The notes beneath the pieces are model-generated. The model worked only from the letters and a program-made list of their open reading frames with translations, had not been told where the DNA came from and did not search any database. Shown here piece after piece: positions 42,013 through 50,642 of a stretch of DNA of 64,000 nucleotides. The translations under genes and the position numbers were made by a program. Origin of the DNA: Bacteroidales bacterium (lineage in GTDB: Bacteria > Bacteroidota > Bacteroidia > Bacteroidales > WCHB1-69); NCBI GenBank assembly GCA_017649855.1, contig JAGCGA010000036.1, positions 35,540 to 99,539 on the forward strand, given 5' to 3'. How positions within the stretch are numbered: the first letter of the stretch is position 1; the number at the start of each line of letters is the position of its first letter.

Positions 42013-43479
42013 TTAATGGTTTTGCTTTTGTTTGCGCGCTTGCCAGCGTTCCAGCAAGATTCCTTTATAGGTCTGATAACCCTCAAAACGTCCGATATGG
42101 GAGATGGCGATGTACAGGCCACAGAACACCAGTGTTTGCATAGCCATCAGAAGATACTGGTTAACAGGGCATACTGTCCCCAGCCAGAAGACCCCAGCAC
42201 CTATCAACAGAGAAACCAAGTAATAAACGCCGACATCCTTCATCTGGTCCCAGATACCATAGTTGATGAGTCTCTTGTTGACGGCGGCATTGATGAAAAA
42301 GCAGATATAGCCCACCGAAGCGATAGCCCACAGCAGGCCATAGATGCCGTACTGGAATCCGAAAATGATGAGGCCGATGCCTATCAGGCGCTTCGTGAGT
42401 TGCACAACAAAATAGATACCGCTTCTCCCAAGGGATTTGATCACATTGGTATTCACCGTATTAAGCGTATAAATCATGCTGGAGAGGCAGAGGATCCGGA
42501 AATAGTTTACCGAGGTGTCCCACTGCATGCCGTAAAGCAAGCGTATCAGAGGCTGGGCAATCACAATCAGCAGGGCAAAGAGAGGCATGTTCAGGTAAGT
42601 AATCGACTTGATGGTTTTGCGCAAGGAGGACTTCAGTCGCTCTTTGTCGTCCTGCAGGGAAGAAAAGGCGGGGAAAGAGACGTCATTCACAATGGACGAG
42701 AGGGCATTTGTCGGAATCTCCTCCAGTTTCCGGGCCTGCGCATAGTAGCCCAGATCCTGAGCCGAATACCATTTGCCGATGATAAAGCTTTGCAAATTCG
42801 TGTAGATGGTCTCCACCAGGGAGGAGATCAGCATCAGGCCGCCAAAGCTGAACAGTTCCTTGAGGGAGGCGAAGCTGAACTCCCAAGAGGGGCGCCAGGT
42901 GCTCATCCCCCACAGCAGCAACACGCTGGTGAAGGAGGAGACCAGCGAAGAGGCAACGAGGCTCCAAATGCCAAAGCCGGTCAAGGCCATCGCAATAGAG
43001 ACCACCATGCCCGCCAAGGTGGCAAAGACATTCCGAATGGTGAGCTCCCGGAAGCGCATCTGCTTCTGAAGCTGGTTGGACTGCACCATGGAGAACGGGA
43101 TGATCAACAGCACGATACTATGTACACGGAGCACATTCTGCAACTGTGGCATGTCGTACATGCGAGCGATGGCGGGTGCCGTAAAGAAGAGGATAAGGTA
43201 GAAAAGGACAGACATCACAATATTCCAATAGAAGACTGTGGTGTAGTCGATGTGGGTAGGCTCCTTCTTTTGGATGAGGGCTGAGCCCAGACCGCCATTG
43301 ACAAAGATGCCGGAGATGGCGATGAAGACATACAGCATGGCAATGCAGCCGAAGTCGGATGGAAGCAGCAGTCGGGCCAGCACCATATTGGTGATGAACG
43401 AGATGCCTAGCGCCCCCACCTTCCCGATGCCTGCCCACAGCATCCCTGAAATAGTCCGGTTCCTCAGACTCTCCTGCAT
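42013..43479 (-). CDS. Wzx-type polysaccharide flippase
   Basis: Polysaccharide biosynthesis (MOP/MATE superfamily) transporter, 488 residues with about 12-14 membrane segments, beginning GMLWAGIGKVGALGISFITN. Conserved LLPSDFGCIAM and QMRFRELTIRN segments match the Wzx/TuaB-like group. It would flip an undecaprenyl-linked glycan across the inner membrane. It lies 9 bp behind the opine-dehydrogenase-like gene and 25 bp before the acyltransferase. The Wzy polymerase and an initiating transferase are not in the window. Confidence 0.9.
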   Translation of the reverse strand: MQESLRNRTISGMLWAGIGKVGALGISFITNMVLARLLLPSDFGCIAMLYVFIAISGIFVNGGLGSALIQKKEPTHIDYTTVFYWNIVMSVLFYLILFFTAPAIARMYDMPQLQNVLRVHSIVLLIIPFSMVQSNQLQKQMRFRELTIRNVFATLAGMVVSIAMALTGFGIWSLVASSLVSSFTSVLLLWGMSTWRPSWEFSFASLKELFSFGGLMLISSLVETIYTNLQSFIIGKWYSAQDLGYYAQARKLEEIPTNALSSIVNDVSFPAFSSLQDDKERLKSSLRKTIKSITYLNMPLFALLIVIAQPLIRLLYGMQWDTSVNYFRILCLSSMIYTLNTVNTNVIKSLGRSGIYFVVQLTKRLIGIGLIIFGFQYGIYGLLWAIASVGYICFFINAAVNKRLINYGIWDQMKDVGVYYLVSLLIGAGVFWLGTVCPVNQYLLMAMQTLVFCGLYIAISHIGRFEGYQTYKGILLERWQARKQKQNH

Positions 43480-43488
43480 AAGCCTCCC

Positions 43489-44574
43489 CTATTTCTCGAT
43501 GGCAAGCGCGATGTCTTGCGTGGTGACCTGTTCTTTTCCGAGAAGGAACTCTATCGTGCGGGCTTCAGCACGCAAGTCTTTTTGTATCAAAGCAGAAGAC
43601 AAGGTCATGATGGCATCGGCGATGGAAGTGTCCACCCCTGCCACCCGGCCTATGGAGGTGTACAGTCCCAGGCCCATGGGCACATCTTCTGTCAGGTAGC
43701 GATGATGAATCGTGGAGGGTCCTTTGTTGGCAGCATTGGAGAAAGAGCGGAACACCTCCATGGCATCGATGGAAAGGTCCTCCTCATTACGCCATTTCGC
43801 GGCTTCAAAGTAATTCAACGGCTCACATCCGAAAGCCTGCAGTACCTGGTTCTTCTGTTTGTCAAAAGCATGGATGACGTGAACGACCGACTCGGTGAAA
43901 GCCTCCTTGTACATCCAAAACTCGCCGCCGCTATGTTCGATACGGGAAGCCGAAAAGAGGATGCCGATGGGATGCACCATCATGTTGGGGTTGTGGATGG
44001 CTGACTCCAGGATATGGCGACGGGTGTAATGGGTGTTGTCAAACATCTTCGAAAAAATCGAAAGCACCTGCTCAGTGGCGGCCACCGGCAAGACTGAAAT
44101 GGCATTGCGTGGATTATAGAAGGTGACGTGCACATAGAGTTGATCCACGATGCGCCCGTTGTAGGCAGTCGTCTCCCACTCACAATACAGCACATCCTTC
44201 TGGATATATTTCTTGAAGATCAGGCTGCCCATGTAGCCGGGGATGAGCGCAATGACCTGCCCGTCGCGCACGTAAGGCGCAATCAGACGGGCGATGTGCT
44301 CATGCTGGCTCGTGGTGGTCATCACCATGATGACATCGGCAAAGGCAATGGCCTCTTCAGCATCCCGGGTGATCAGGTCAGGCTTGGCAAAAAAACGCTT
44401 GCCCTGCTGGGTCTCGTCCAGGACATTAAAACCTCCCACCTCCTTCATGGTACTGAAAAAGTCGGTCTGGGTCACCGTGGAGGTCTTCAACAGACAAACG
44501 GGAATGTGTCGTTCTATCAACTTGGCGGCATGCACCATGCCGGCATTGCCACATCCGATAATCGTTACTTTCAT
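43489..44574 (-). CDS. Opine (octopine/nopaline) dehydrogenase-family protein
   Basis: 361 residues. N-terminal NAD(P)-binding motif GCGNAG (8-13) after KVTIIG, then an ADVIMVMTTTSQHEH segment like ketopantoate reductase and opine dehydrogenases. The C-terminal helical domain has ILESAIHNPNMMVHP, where the conserved His and Asn/Asp of the opine-dehydrogenase domain would lie, and a helix near VPMGLGLYTSIGR. Such enzymes reductively couple an amino acid to a keto acid. Lying next to a flippase and an acyltransferase, it may make an N-(carboxyalkyl)amino-acid decoration for a glycan (inference). The start at 44574 gives a clean Rossmann fold. Confidence 0.8.
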   Translation of the reverse strand: MKVTIIGCGNAGMVHAAKLIERHIPVCLLKTSTVTQTDFFSTMKEVGGFNVLDETQQGKRFFAKPDLITRDAEEAIAFADVIMVMTTTSQHEHIARLIAPYVRDGQVIALIPGYMGSLIFKKYIQKDVLYCEWETTAYNGRIVDQLYVHVTFYNPRNAISVLPVAATEQVLSIFSKMFDNTHYTRRHILESAIHNPNMMVHPIGILFSASRIEHSGGEFWMYKEAFTESVVHVIHAFDKQKNQVLQAFGCEPLNYFEAAKWRNEEDLSIDAMEVFRSFSNAANKGPSTIHHRYLTEDVPMGLGLYTSIGRVAGVDTSIADAIMTLSSALIQKDLRAEARTIEFLLGKEQVTTQDIALAIEK

Positions 44575-44604
44575 TGTCTAGACAAAAATGGTTAATAATA
44601 CAGA

Positions 44605-45429
44605 CTACAGCTCCGGCATCATCTCGTAGATCAGTTTGATCATCTTGGGCTCGGCGGTCTTGGCGGCCTGCAGGACCTCCTCATGGGTAGCCTCCATCAC
44701 CTGGCCCACCACGCCCAGATCCGTGATGACCGAAAAGGCGAAGATCTCCATTCCACGATAGGCACCTATGATGGCTTCCGGCACGGTTGACATGCCCACC
44801 GCATCAGCACCCAGCAGGTAGTATGCCTTGTACTCCGAAGGCGTCTCGAAGCAGGGACCTGTAACGCCAATATAGACTCCCTCTTGCAGATGAATCTGCT
44901 GCTCTTTGGCCTTCTGATGCGCGATCTTTCTCAAGCGACGGGAATAGACTTCACTCATATTCGGAAAACGGGGGCCGAGTCTATCGTCATTGGGCCCAAT
45001 CAACGGGTTGGTGCCAAAGAAGTTGATATGGTCTCGTATCAGCATGATGTCGCCCACCTGGAAAGTGGGGTTCATGCCTCCGGCAGCATTGGAGAGGATC
45101 AGGATCTTGATGCCCAACCCTGCAAAGACCATCTCCGGATAGGTAACCGTTTCCATCGGATAACCTTCATAATAGTGGAAGCGGCCATTCAGCACCACCA
45201 CATCCACCTGGTTGATCCGCCCAAAAATCAAAGTCCCCTTATGACCTTTGACGGTAGATACGGGGAAGTTGGGGATCTCTGCATACGGTATCTCTTCTAC
45301 AATATCCATGATTTTGGTCAGACCACCCAAACCAGACCCCAATACAATGGCGACTGTAGGGTTGATAGTCATCCTTTTCTGCAAAAAATCAATGGTTTTC
45401 TGCAATTTCTCTTTCTTTTCGTCTAACAT
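44605..45429 (-). CDS. punA: Purine-nucleoside phosphorylase I
   Basis: Trimeric PNP-I family, 274 residues, cleaving purine nucleosides to base plus (deoxy)ribose 1-phosphate for salvage. Phosphate site GSGLGGL; NGRFHYYEGYP; SNAAGGMNP; and base-recognition segment ETPSEYKAYYLLGADAVGMSTVPE are conserved. It overlaps lpxK by 7 bp, so it is in the same transcript. Confidence 0.95.
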   Translation of the reverse strand: MLDEKKEKLQKTIDFLQKRMTINPTVAIVLGSGLGGLTKIMDIVEEIPYAEIPNFPVSTVKGHKGTLIFGRINQVDVVVLNGRFHYYEGYPMETVTYPEMVFAGLGIKILILSNAAGGMNPTFQVGDIMLIRDHINFFGTNPLIGPNDDRLGPRFPNMSEVYSRRLRKIAHQKAKEQQIHLQEGVYIGVTGPCFETPSEYKAYYLLGADAVGMSTVPEAIIGAYRGMEIFAFSVITDLGVVGQVMEATHEEVLQAAKTAEPKMIKLIYEMMPEL

Positions 45430-46496
45430 AATCCTTGAATTATCTGGTTAAACATCGTTTGTTCCTCCTCGAACAAAAACTGTACGGAAATGGGAATGAT
45501 AAAAATCGGGAGCGAAGATACGTTTTTTTTCAATACCTCATCCTGCATTCGCATCCAGTCCTTCTCGGTGGTCAGGATGGCGCAATCGGAAGCAAAGGCT
45601 GTTACACTCAGCCGCTCTATTTCCATTTGGGTATATGCATGATGATCAGGGTATTTGACATGCTCTATGAGCGTATAGTACTGTTGCAAATAATCCACCA
45701 GTGGTTGGGAATTGCCGATTCCAGTGACGAGCACGATTTTCTGAATCTTCTTTTCCGCGTAGTGACGGGCGGCATCGGTAACCGGAAGGGGTTCACGATA
45801 CTGGTAAGATGTGAAGAAGAGCGGTTGGTCTTTCCGAAGGCCCAGTTGTTGTCTCCACTCCTCCTTATGGATCTTATCCGGTGTCACCGTGGTCTTGGTC
45901 ACTACCACCATGTCGGCATCTTGAACGGCGGCGGGGAACTCCCGCAGTCGGCCTGCCGGCATGGGATAATCCACAAAATAGGGCCAGGAGTACTCCGTCA
46001 GCACAATGTTGAGGTCGGCTTTCAGCGAGAGGTGTTGATAGGCGTCATCCAGGACCACCACATCGGTTTCGGGTGCGTCGAGGCAGAGTTGGCGGATGCC
46101 CTTCACGCGGTCGCCATCCACGGCCAGCGGGATATCGGGGTACACGGTGTGCAAGAGCAGGGGCTCATCGCCGATGAGGGTGGCGGAAAGCTGATGTTCC
46201 GGGACGTTGGGGGCGAAGACATAGCCTTTCGAGGTACGGCCATAGCCGCGGCTGAGAAGAGCGGGATGGTGTGCATCTTGAAGCTGGGAGATCACATACT
46301 CCACATGGGGCGTCTTGCCAGTGCCCCCGACAGCGATATTGCCCACGCAGATTGTAGGTACCTGGGCCTTCTGCGCACGGAACAGGCCCACACGGTAGCA
46401 CCAGCGGCGTAGTCTGACAATCTCTCCGAAGACCCATCCGAGGGGTTTTAAGAGATAACGGACTCTTCGGGGAATATGTATCCTGTCAAGTCTCAT
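45423..46496 (-). CDS. lpxK: Tetraacyldisaccharide 4'-kinase
   Basis: LpxK phosphorylates lipid IVA precursor at the 4' position in lipid A synthesis on the inner membrane. 357 residues. P-loop VGGTGKTP near residue 56, preceded by VPTICVGNIA; RGYGRTSKG; VVLDDAYQHL. The N-terminus is amphipathic and arginine-rich. It is joined by a 4-bp overlap (ATGA) to phoH upstream and a 7-bp overlap to punA downstream. Confidence 0.93.
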   Translation of the reverse strand: MRLDRIHIPRRVRYLLKPLGWVFGEIVRLRRWCYRVGLFRAQKAQVPTICVGNIAVGGTGKTPHVEYVISQLQDAHHPALLSRGYGRTSKGYVFAPNVPEHQLSATLIGDEPLLLHTVYPDIPLAVDGDRVKGIRQLCLDAPETDVVVLDDAYQHLSLKADLNIVLTEYSWPYFVDYPMPAGRLREFPAAVQDADMVVVTKTTVTPDKIHKEEWRQQLGLRKDQPLFFTSYQYREPLPVTDAARHYAEKKIQKIVLVTGIGNSQPLVDYLQQYYTLIEHVKYPDHHAYTQMEIERLSVTAFASDCAILTTEKDWMRMQDEVLKKNVSSLPIFIIPISVQFLFEEEQTMFNQIIQGLC

Positions 46497-47521
46497 TCAG
46501 CATCTGTTTTTTCCACCGTATCCGCCGACTTGGCAGCCTGGCGTGCAACTCGTTCCGCCTGGGCTTTCTCGGCTTGTACTTGCTCATAAGCCTCGTAGCG
46601 GGTGATGATCTTGGTGACCAAATGGTGCCGCACCACATCTTTGGTATCCATGTAGATGAAGTCGATTCCGGGCACACCGCGCAAGATGCGGTCGGCCTGG
46701 ATGAGACCCGACTGCTGGTTCTTGGGCAGGTCTATCTGGGTAATGTCGCCGGTGATGAAGAATTTGGCATTCTTGCCCATACGGGTCAGGAACATCTTGA
46801 GCTGGGCGGAGGTGGCATTTTGAGCCTCATCCAGAATGACATACGCATTGTCGAGGGTGCGTCCGCGCATGAAGGCCAGCGGGGCGATCTCCACCACCTT
46901 GTCTTCCATATAGCTCATCAGTTTTTGCATGGGCATCATATCCCAGAGGGCGTCATAGAGTGGCTGGAGATAAGGATCGAGCTTGTCGCGCAGATCACCG
47001 GGCAGGAATCCGAGGTTCTCGCCAGCCTCCACGGCCGGACGGGTCAAGATGATGCGCCGGATCTGCTTGTTTTTCAGGGCACGAACAGCCAAGGCCACCG
47101 CTGTATAGGTCTTGCCGGTTCCGGCTGGTCCCACCACAAACACCATATCATTCTTCTCGGCACTGTCCACCAGACGCTTCTGGTTGGGCGTGATCGCCTT
47201 GATGGCCTTCCCTTCCCGACCATAGAGGATGATATTCTTGTCTCCACTGTTAAGCCGGTAGAAGCGGTCGTCTTCCAAAGCCGTGATGTTCAGGATGTCG
47301 GTCTCCGTCAGCTTGCCGAACTGTTCCAGATGGCTCTCCAATAGATGGATCCTGTTTTCAAACAGCTCCACCTCGCTATCTTCGCCAATCGCTTTCAGGG
47401 TGTTGCCCCGCGCCACAATCTTCAACTTGGAGAATATATGCGACAGCAAATCGACATTGGCGTTCTGGGCTCCGAAAAGGCCCACCACTATGGAGGGCTC
47501 TATCTCTATGATTTTTTCCAT
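46493..47521 (-). CDS. PhoH-family ATPase
   Basis: 342 residues, cytoplasmic PhoH-like P-loop ATPase. Walker A GPAGTGKT at 131-138, Walker B YVILDEAQNAT, and an N-terminal KH-like region (VGLFGAQNANVDLL, IVARGNTLKAIG). Family members are linked to RNA metabolism (YbeZ type, partner of YbeY), but no ybeY is adjacent. The tail is alanine-, glutamine- and lysine-rich (QVQAEKAQAERVARQAAK). It overlaps lpxK by 4 bp. Confidence 0.92.
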   Translation of the reverse strand: MEKIIEIEPSIVVGLFGAQNANVDLLSHIFSKLKIVARGNTLKAIGEDSEVELFENRIHLLESHLEQFGKLTETDILNITALEDDRFYRLNSGDKNIILYGREGKAIKAITPNQKRLVDSAEKNDMVFVVGPAGTGKTYTAVALAVRALKNKQIRRIILTRPAVEAGENLGFLPGDLRDKLDPYLQPLYDALWDMMPMQKLMSYMEDKVVEIAPLAFMRGRTLDNAYVILDEAQNATSAQLKMFLTRMGKNAKFFITGDITQIDLPKNQQSGLIQADRILRGVPGIDFIYMDTKDVVRHHLVTKIITRYEAYEQVQAEKAQAERVARQAAKSADTVEKTDAE

Positions 47522-47524
47522 ATT

Positions 47525-48439
47525 TTATTCTACTACAAGATATTCCAGCGGATTAACCGGGAATCCGTTATACCATAATTCAAAGTGCAGGTGACTGTTT
47601 TTCGCCCCCTCGGAGGCCGTGGTACCCATCAAGGCGATGGGGGTGCCGGCAGAGACGCGCGCACCCGTCTTCTTCAGCAGGGAAGCGTTCCGCTTATAGA
47701 TAGAAATCAGGTTGCCGGGGTGCTGCACTACAATCACATAGCCATCCGATGAGTTGAAATAGGTGGAGATGACGACGCCATCGGCCACACTCGTCACCGT
47801 GCTGCGGTCGGTGTTGGCAATGTCAATCCCATAATGTCCCTTGACGGCATCAAAAAGGCGGACTACCGCACCGATGGCCGGGGGATAGAGATTCAGGTTG
47901 GTGATTTTGGCCTGTTCGATATTGGGCATGCTTGCGCCACTGCCAACACCCTCTTCAGCCCTGGCCAGGATCATATCCGACTCCTCCCTCAGCTCCTCCG
48001 TGGCCGCCATGCGCTCCTTGTCGCGGATGGTGGTATGCACAGAGGGCGTCTTGGTCGCCTCCTCATTCATCTCTTCAGTGGTGGGGACCTTCTCCTCCAA
48101 CATCGTCGTGAAATGATCGATATACTGCTGATTGTAGTTGATGAGCCGTTCCAGAGAGTCGATGTGCTCCACCGCCTGCTTGTACAGCTTATAGTCGTTC
48201 TTGGAGGTGTATCCTGGGATATACATACGCAACGGGGTGAGCGCAATCAAGATGGTGGTCAGCACAATCAAGATGAACGCCGCCAGCACACTGATGACAA
48301 CCATCTTTTGGATGGTCAGCCGTTTGATGACCCACTGCTGTTCGTGCGTCTGCTCGTTGGAAAACACAATCCTGTAGTGGGTCTTCCACTCACTCTTGAT
48401 GATGTTCCAGACGTTCTTTATCTTTTGAAATTTTCCCAT
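47525..48439 (-). CDS. M23 family metallopeptidase
   Basis: Membrane-anchored LytM-type endopeptidase-like protein, 304 residues. A 45-residue cytoplasmic head is followed by a membrane helix (VVISVLAAFILIVLTTILIA), a coiled coil at about 80-110, and an M23 domain from about 190. The zinc ligands appear as GHYGIDI and HLHFELW. It may hydrolyse peptidoglycan cross-links or activate amidases. It is the first gene of the M23-phoH-lpxK-punA unit, 3 bp before phoH, behind a -7 box at 48463-48470. Confidence 0.92.
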   Translation of the reverse strand: MGKFQKIKNVWNIIKSEWKTHYRIVFSNEQTHEQQWVIKRLTIQKMVVISVLAAFILIVLTTILIALTPLRMYIPGYTSKNDYKLYKQAVEHIDSLERLINYNQQYIDHFTTMLEEKVPTTEEMNEEATKTPSVHTTIRDKERMAATEELREESDMILARAEEGVGSGASMPNIEQAKITNLNLYPPAIGAVVRLFDAVKGHYGIDIANTDRSTVTSVADGVVISTYFNSSDGYVIVVQHPGNLISIYKRNASLLKKTGARVSAGTPIALMGTTASEGAKNSHLHFELWYNGFPVNPLEYLVVE

Positions 48440-48462
48440 ACGAGACTTTGCAAAACAAACGG

Positions 48463-48470
48463 CAAAGATA
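48463..48470 (-). promoter_or_regulatory. -7 box TATCTTTG of the M23-phoH-lpxK-punA unit
   Basis: The minus strand reads TATCTTTG followed by CCGTTTG, 23 bp before the M23 start. Confidence 0.55.
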
Positions 48471-48481
48471 CACTAAAAATG

Positions 48482-49048
48482 TTATTGTTCTTGGAGAATT
48501 TTGAGAGACATCTCATAGGTCTCGCCCGTACAGATCACCAGGTCGGCCCGCCGGCACTTCTCCTCTTGGGGCAACTGGTGTGACATCCGTTGGAGAATCT
48601 GTGCTCTGGAGAGGTGGGGGTTGCGCTCCAGGACCCGCCGAATACGCAGTTCCAAGGGGGCATCCACCACGATAATCTTATCAAAGAAGCCCTCCAACCC
48701 GCCTTCATAGACAATGGCCGACTCCATCATCACAGAAGCAGCCGACTGCTGTTCCGCCCAGCGTTCAAATTGTTCCATGACAGCGGGGTGTACCAGACGA
48801 TTCAACTTCTGCAGGTTGTCCTCATTTCCAAACACCAAGCCGGAGAGGACGGCAATGTTGACCTTTCCCTCTGTGATCAAGGCAGGTTCGCCAAAAAGAT
48901 CCATCAGTTTCTGTTGGAATCTGACATCTTCGTAGAGTTTTTTAGCTTCATCATCGGCATAAAAGACGGGGATGCCCATCTGGATAAAATGTTTGGACAG
49001 GTAGGTCTTGCCTGTGCCGATGCCGCCGGTTAATGCTATCTTATACAT
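48482..49048 (-). CDS. coaE: Dephospho-CoA kinase
   Basis: Last step of coenzyme A synthesis. 188 residues from the ATG at 49048 (MYKIALTGGIGTGKTYLSK); a longer frame upstream runs inside folP. Walker A GGIGTGKT; the CoA-kinase segments YADDEAKKLYED and HPAVMEQFERW are present. It overlaps the end of folP by 8 bp. Confidence 0.94.
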   Translation of the reverse strand: MYKIALTGGIGTGKTYLSKHFIQMGIPVFYADDEAKKLYEDVRFQQKLMDLFGEPALITEGKVNIAVLSGLVFGNEDNLQKLNRLVHPAVMEQFERWAEQQSAASVMMESAIVYEGGLEGFFDKIIVVDAPLELRIRRVLERNPHLSRAQILQRMSHQLPQEEKCRRADLVICTGETYEMSLKILQEQ

Positions 49049-49874
49049 GTTGGTAAGTTTCAAAAATACGGATGGTTTCCACGGCTTCGCGCACATCATG
49101 CACCCGCAAAATGAGCGCACCCTGCAACAAGGCCAGCATGTGAACAGCAGTGGTACCATTGAGGGCTTTTTCAGGGGTTACATCCAACAATTTATAAATC
49201 ATGGATTTGCGGGAAACGCCTGCCAGCAAAGGATACCCCAATGCCTGAAATGCGCTTAGATTCTTCAACAATTGATAGTTCTGCTCCACTGTCTTGCCGA
49301 AACCGAAACCCGGATCCAGCACAATGTCATGGACATGATGCTGATGCAGTTTTTCCAACTGTCTTCCAAAGAATTGCAGCATATCGGCAATCAGGTCGGT
49401 GTACGCTGTATGTTGCTGCATCACCTCGGGTTTGGCGGTGGTGTGCATCAGACAATAGGGCACCTGAAGAGCGCCCACAACGGGAATCATCTTCTCGTCA
49501 AACGTACCACCGGAGATGTCGTTGATCATCGAGGCTCCCTGCCTGACCGCCTCTTCCGCCACGGAAGCCCGCCACGTGTCCACCGACAAGGGCACATCAG
49601 GGAAGTGCTGATGAAGCAAGGCTATAGTCTTGCCGATGATGCTCTTTTCTTGGTCCTCGGGCACATCAGCAGCGCCAGGACGGGTGGAAACAGCCCCCAC
49701 ATCTATGATGGCGGCCCCTTCTTCAATCATCGAAGCAGCACGCGCAAGGACAGCCTCTTCCGTTGTGTACTTCCCTCCATCATAAAACGAGTCGGCCGTC
49801 ACATTCAGGATCCCCATGACAACAGGGGATGTCAAGGAGAGCAGATGGCCGGACATGTTAAGCTGAAAAGGCAT
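49041..49874 (-). CDS. folP: Dihydropteroate synthase
   Basis: Condenses 4-aminobenzoate with hydroxymethyl-dihydropterin pyrophosphate in folate synthesis; target of sulfonamides. 277 residues. VMGILNVTADSFYDGGKY near the N-terminus, IIDVGAVSTRPGA, INDISGG, DPGFGFGKT and AGVSRKSMI near the end. It sits between rpe (11 bp upstream) and coaE. Confidence 0.95.
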   Translation of the reverse strand: MPFQLNMSGHLLSLTSPVVMGILNVTADSFYDGGKYTTEEAVLARAASMIEEGAAIIDVGAVSTRPGAADVPEDQEKSIIGKTIALLHQHFPDVPLSVDTWRASVAEEAVRQGASMINDISGGTFDEKMIPVVGALQVPYCLMHTTAKPEVMQQHTAYTDLIADMLQFFGRQLEKLHQHHVHDIVLDPGFGFGKTVEQNYQLLKNLSAFQALGYPLLAGVSRKSMIYKLLDVTPEKALNGTTAVHMLALLQGALILRVHDVREAVETIRIFETYQHV

Positions 49875-49885
49875 AGTTCAGAGGA

Positions 49886-50542
49886 TTAAAGACTCTTCAT
49901 GAAGGCGATTTCCGCGGCGGGGTCCTCGCTGCGGAAAACGGCATTGCCCGCCACCACAGCATCTGCACCGGCATCGATGATCTGCTGGATGTTGTCTCTG
50001 GAGACACCTCCGTCAACCTCAATCAGGGCCTCGGAATTGTTACGGTCAACCATGTCGCGCAACTCGGCAATGCGATGCAATGAGCGCGGGATGAACTTCT
50101 GACCTCCAAAGCCGGGATTCACCGACATGATCAGCACCAAGTCCACATCGTTGATAATATCCTCCAGTCCGCTGATGGGAGTGTGCGGATTGAGGGAAAC
50201 GCCCGCCAGCATGCCCTCTTCCTTGATCTGCATGATGGTGCGGTGCAGATGCGTGCAGGCCTCCCAATGGACTGTCAGCAAATCGCTGCCCGCCTCCTTG
50301 AAAGCATGGATGTAACGCTCAGGCTGCACGATCATCAGGTGCGTGTCCAACGGCTTCTCAGAATACTTCCGGATAGCTTTCACCACAGGAATACCAAAGG
50401 AGATGTTCGGAACAAAAACACCATCCATGATATCCAGATGTAGCCAATCGGCCCGTGACTGGTTCAACATCTGAACGTCTGCTTCCAAATTACCAAAGTT
50501 GGCAGACAACAACGAAGGAGATACGATAACTGATTGATGCAT
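49886..50542 (-). CDS. rpe: Ribulose-phosphate 3-epimerase
   Basis: Pentose-phosphate pathway epimerase, TIM barrel, 218 residues. SPSLLSANFGNLEAD, HLDIMDGVFVPN (metal-binding His and Asp), HLMIVQPERY, MSVNPGFGGQKFI and EVDGGVSRDNI with the catalytic aspartates. First gene of rpe-folP-coaE, behind a TATTTTTG box at 50564-50571. Confidence 0.97.
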   Translation of the reverse strand: MHQSVIVSPSLLSANFGNLEADVQMLNQSRADWLHLDIMDGVFVPNISFGIPVVKAIRKYSEKPLDTHLMIVQPERYIHAFKEAGSDLLTVHWEACTHLHRTIMQIKEEGMLAGVSLNPHTPISGLEDIINDVDLVLIMSVNPGFGGQKFIPRSLHRIAELRDMVDRNNSEALIEVDGGVSRDNIQQIIDAGADAVVAGNAVFRSEDPAAEIAFMKSL

Positions 50543-50563
50543 GTCGCTATTTTTTTTGAAAGT

Positions 50564-50615
50564 GCAAAAATACGTTTTTCAGTCGATATATTTTTCTAAA
50601 AAAAATCTATTTTTG
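50564..50615. promoter_or_regulatory. Divergent promoters of rpe-folP-coaE and the OMP-murB unit
   Basis: The minus strand has TATTTTTG at 50564-50571 (22 bp before the rpe start). The plus strand has TATTTTTG at 50608-50615 (28 bp before the start at 50643). The gap between them is very AT-rich. Confidence 0.55.
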
Positions 50616-50642
50616 CATTTGAATTTTAATAATTACTATATT

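Noticed and set aside
42010..43284. 424-codon plus-strand frame opposite the flippase
   Set aside because: Antisense of a membrane protein gives a Gln/His/Asp-rich translation; not a gene.
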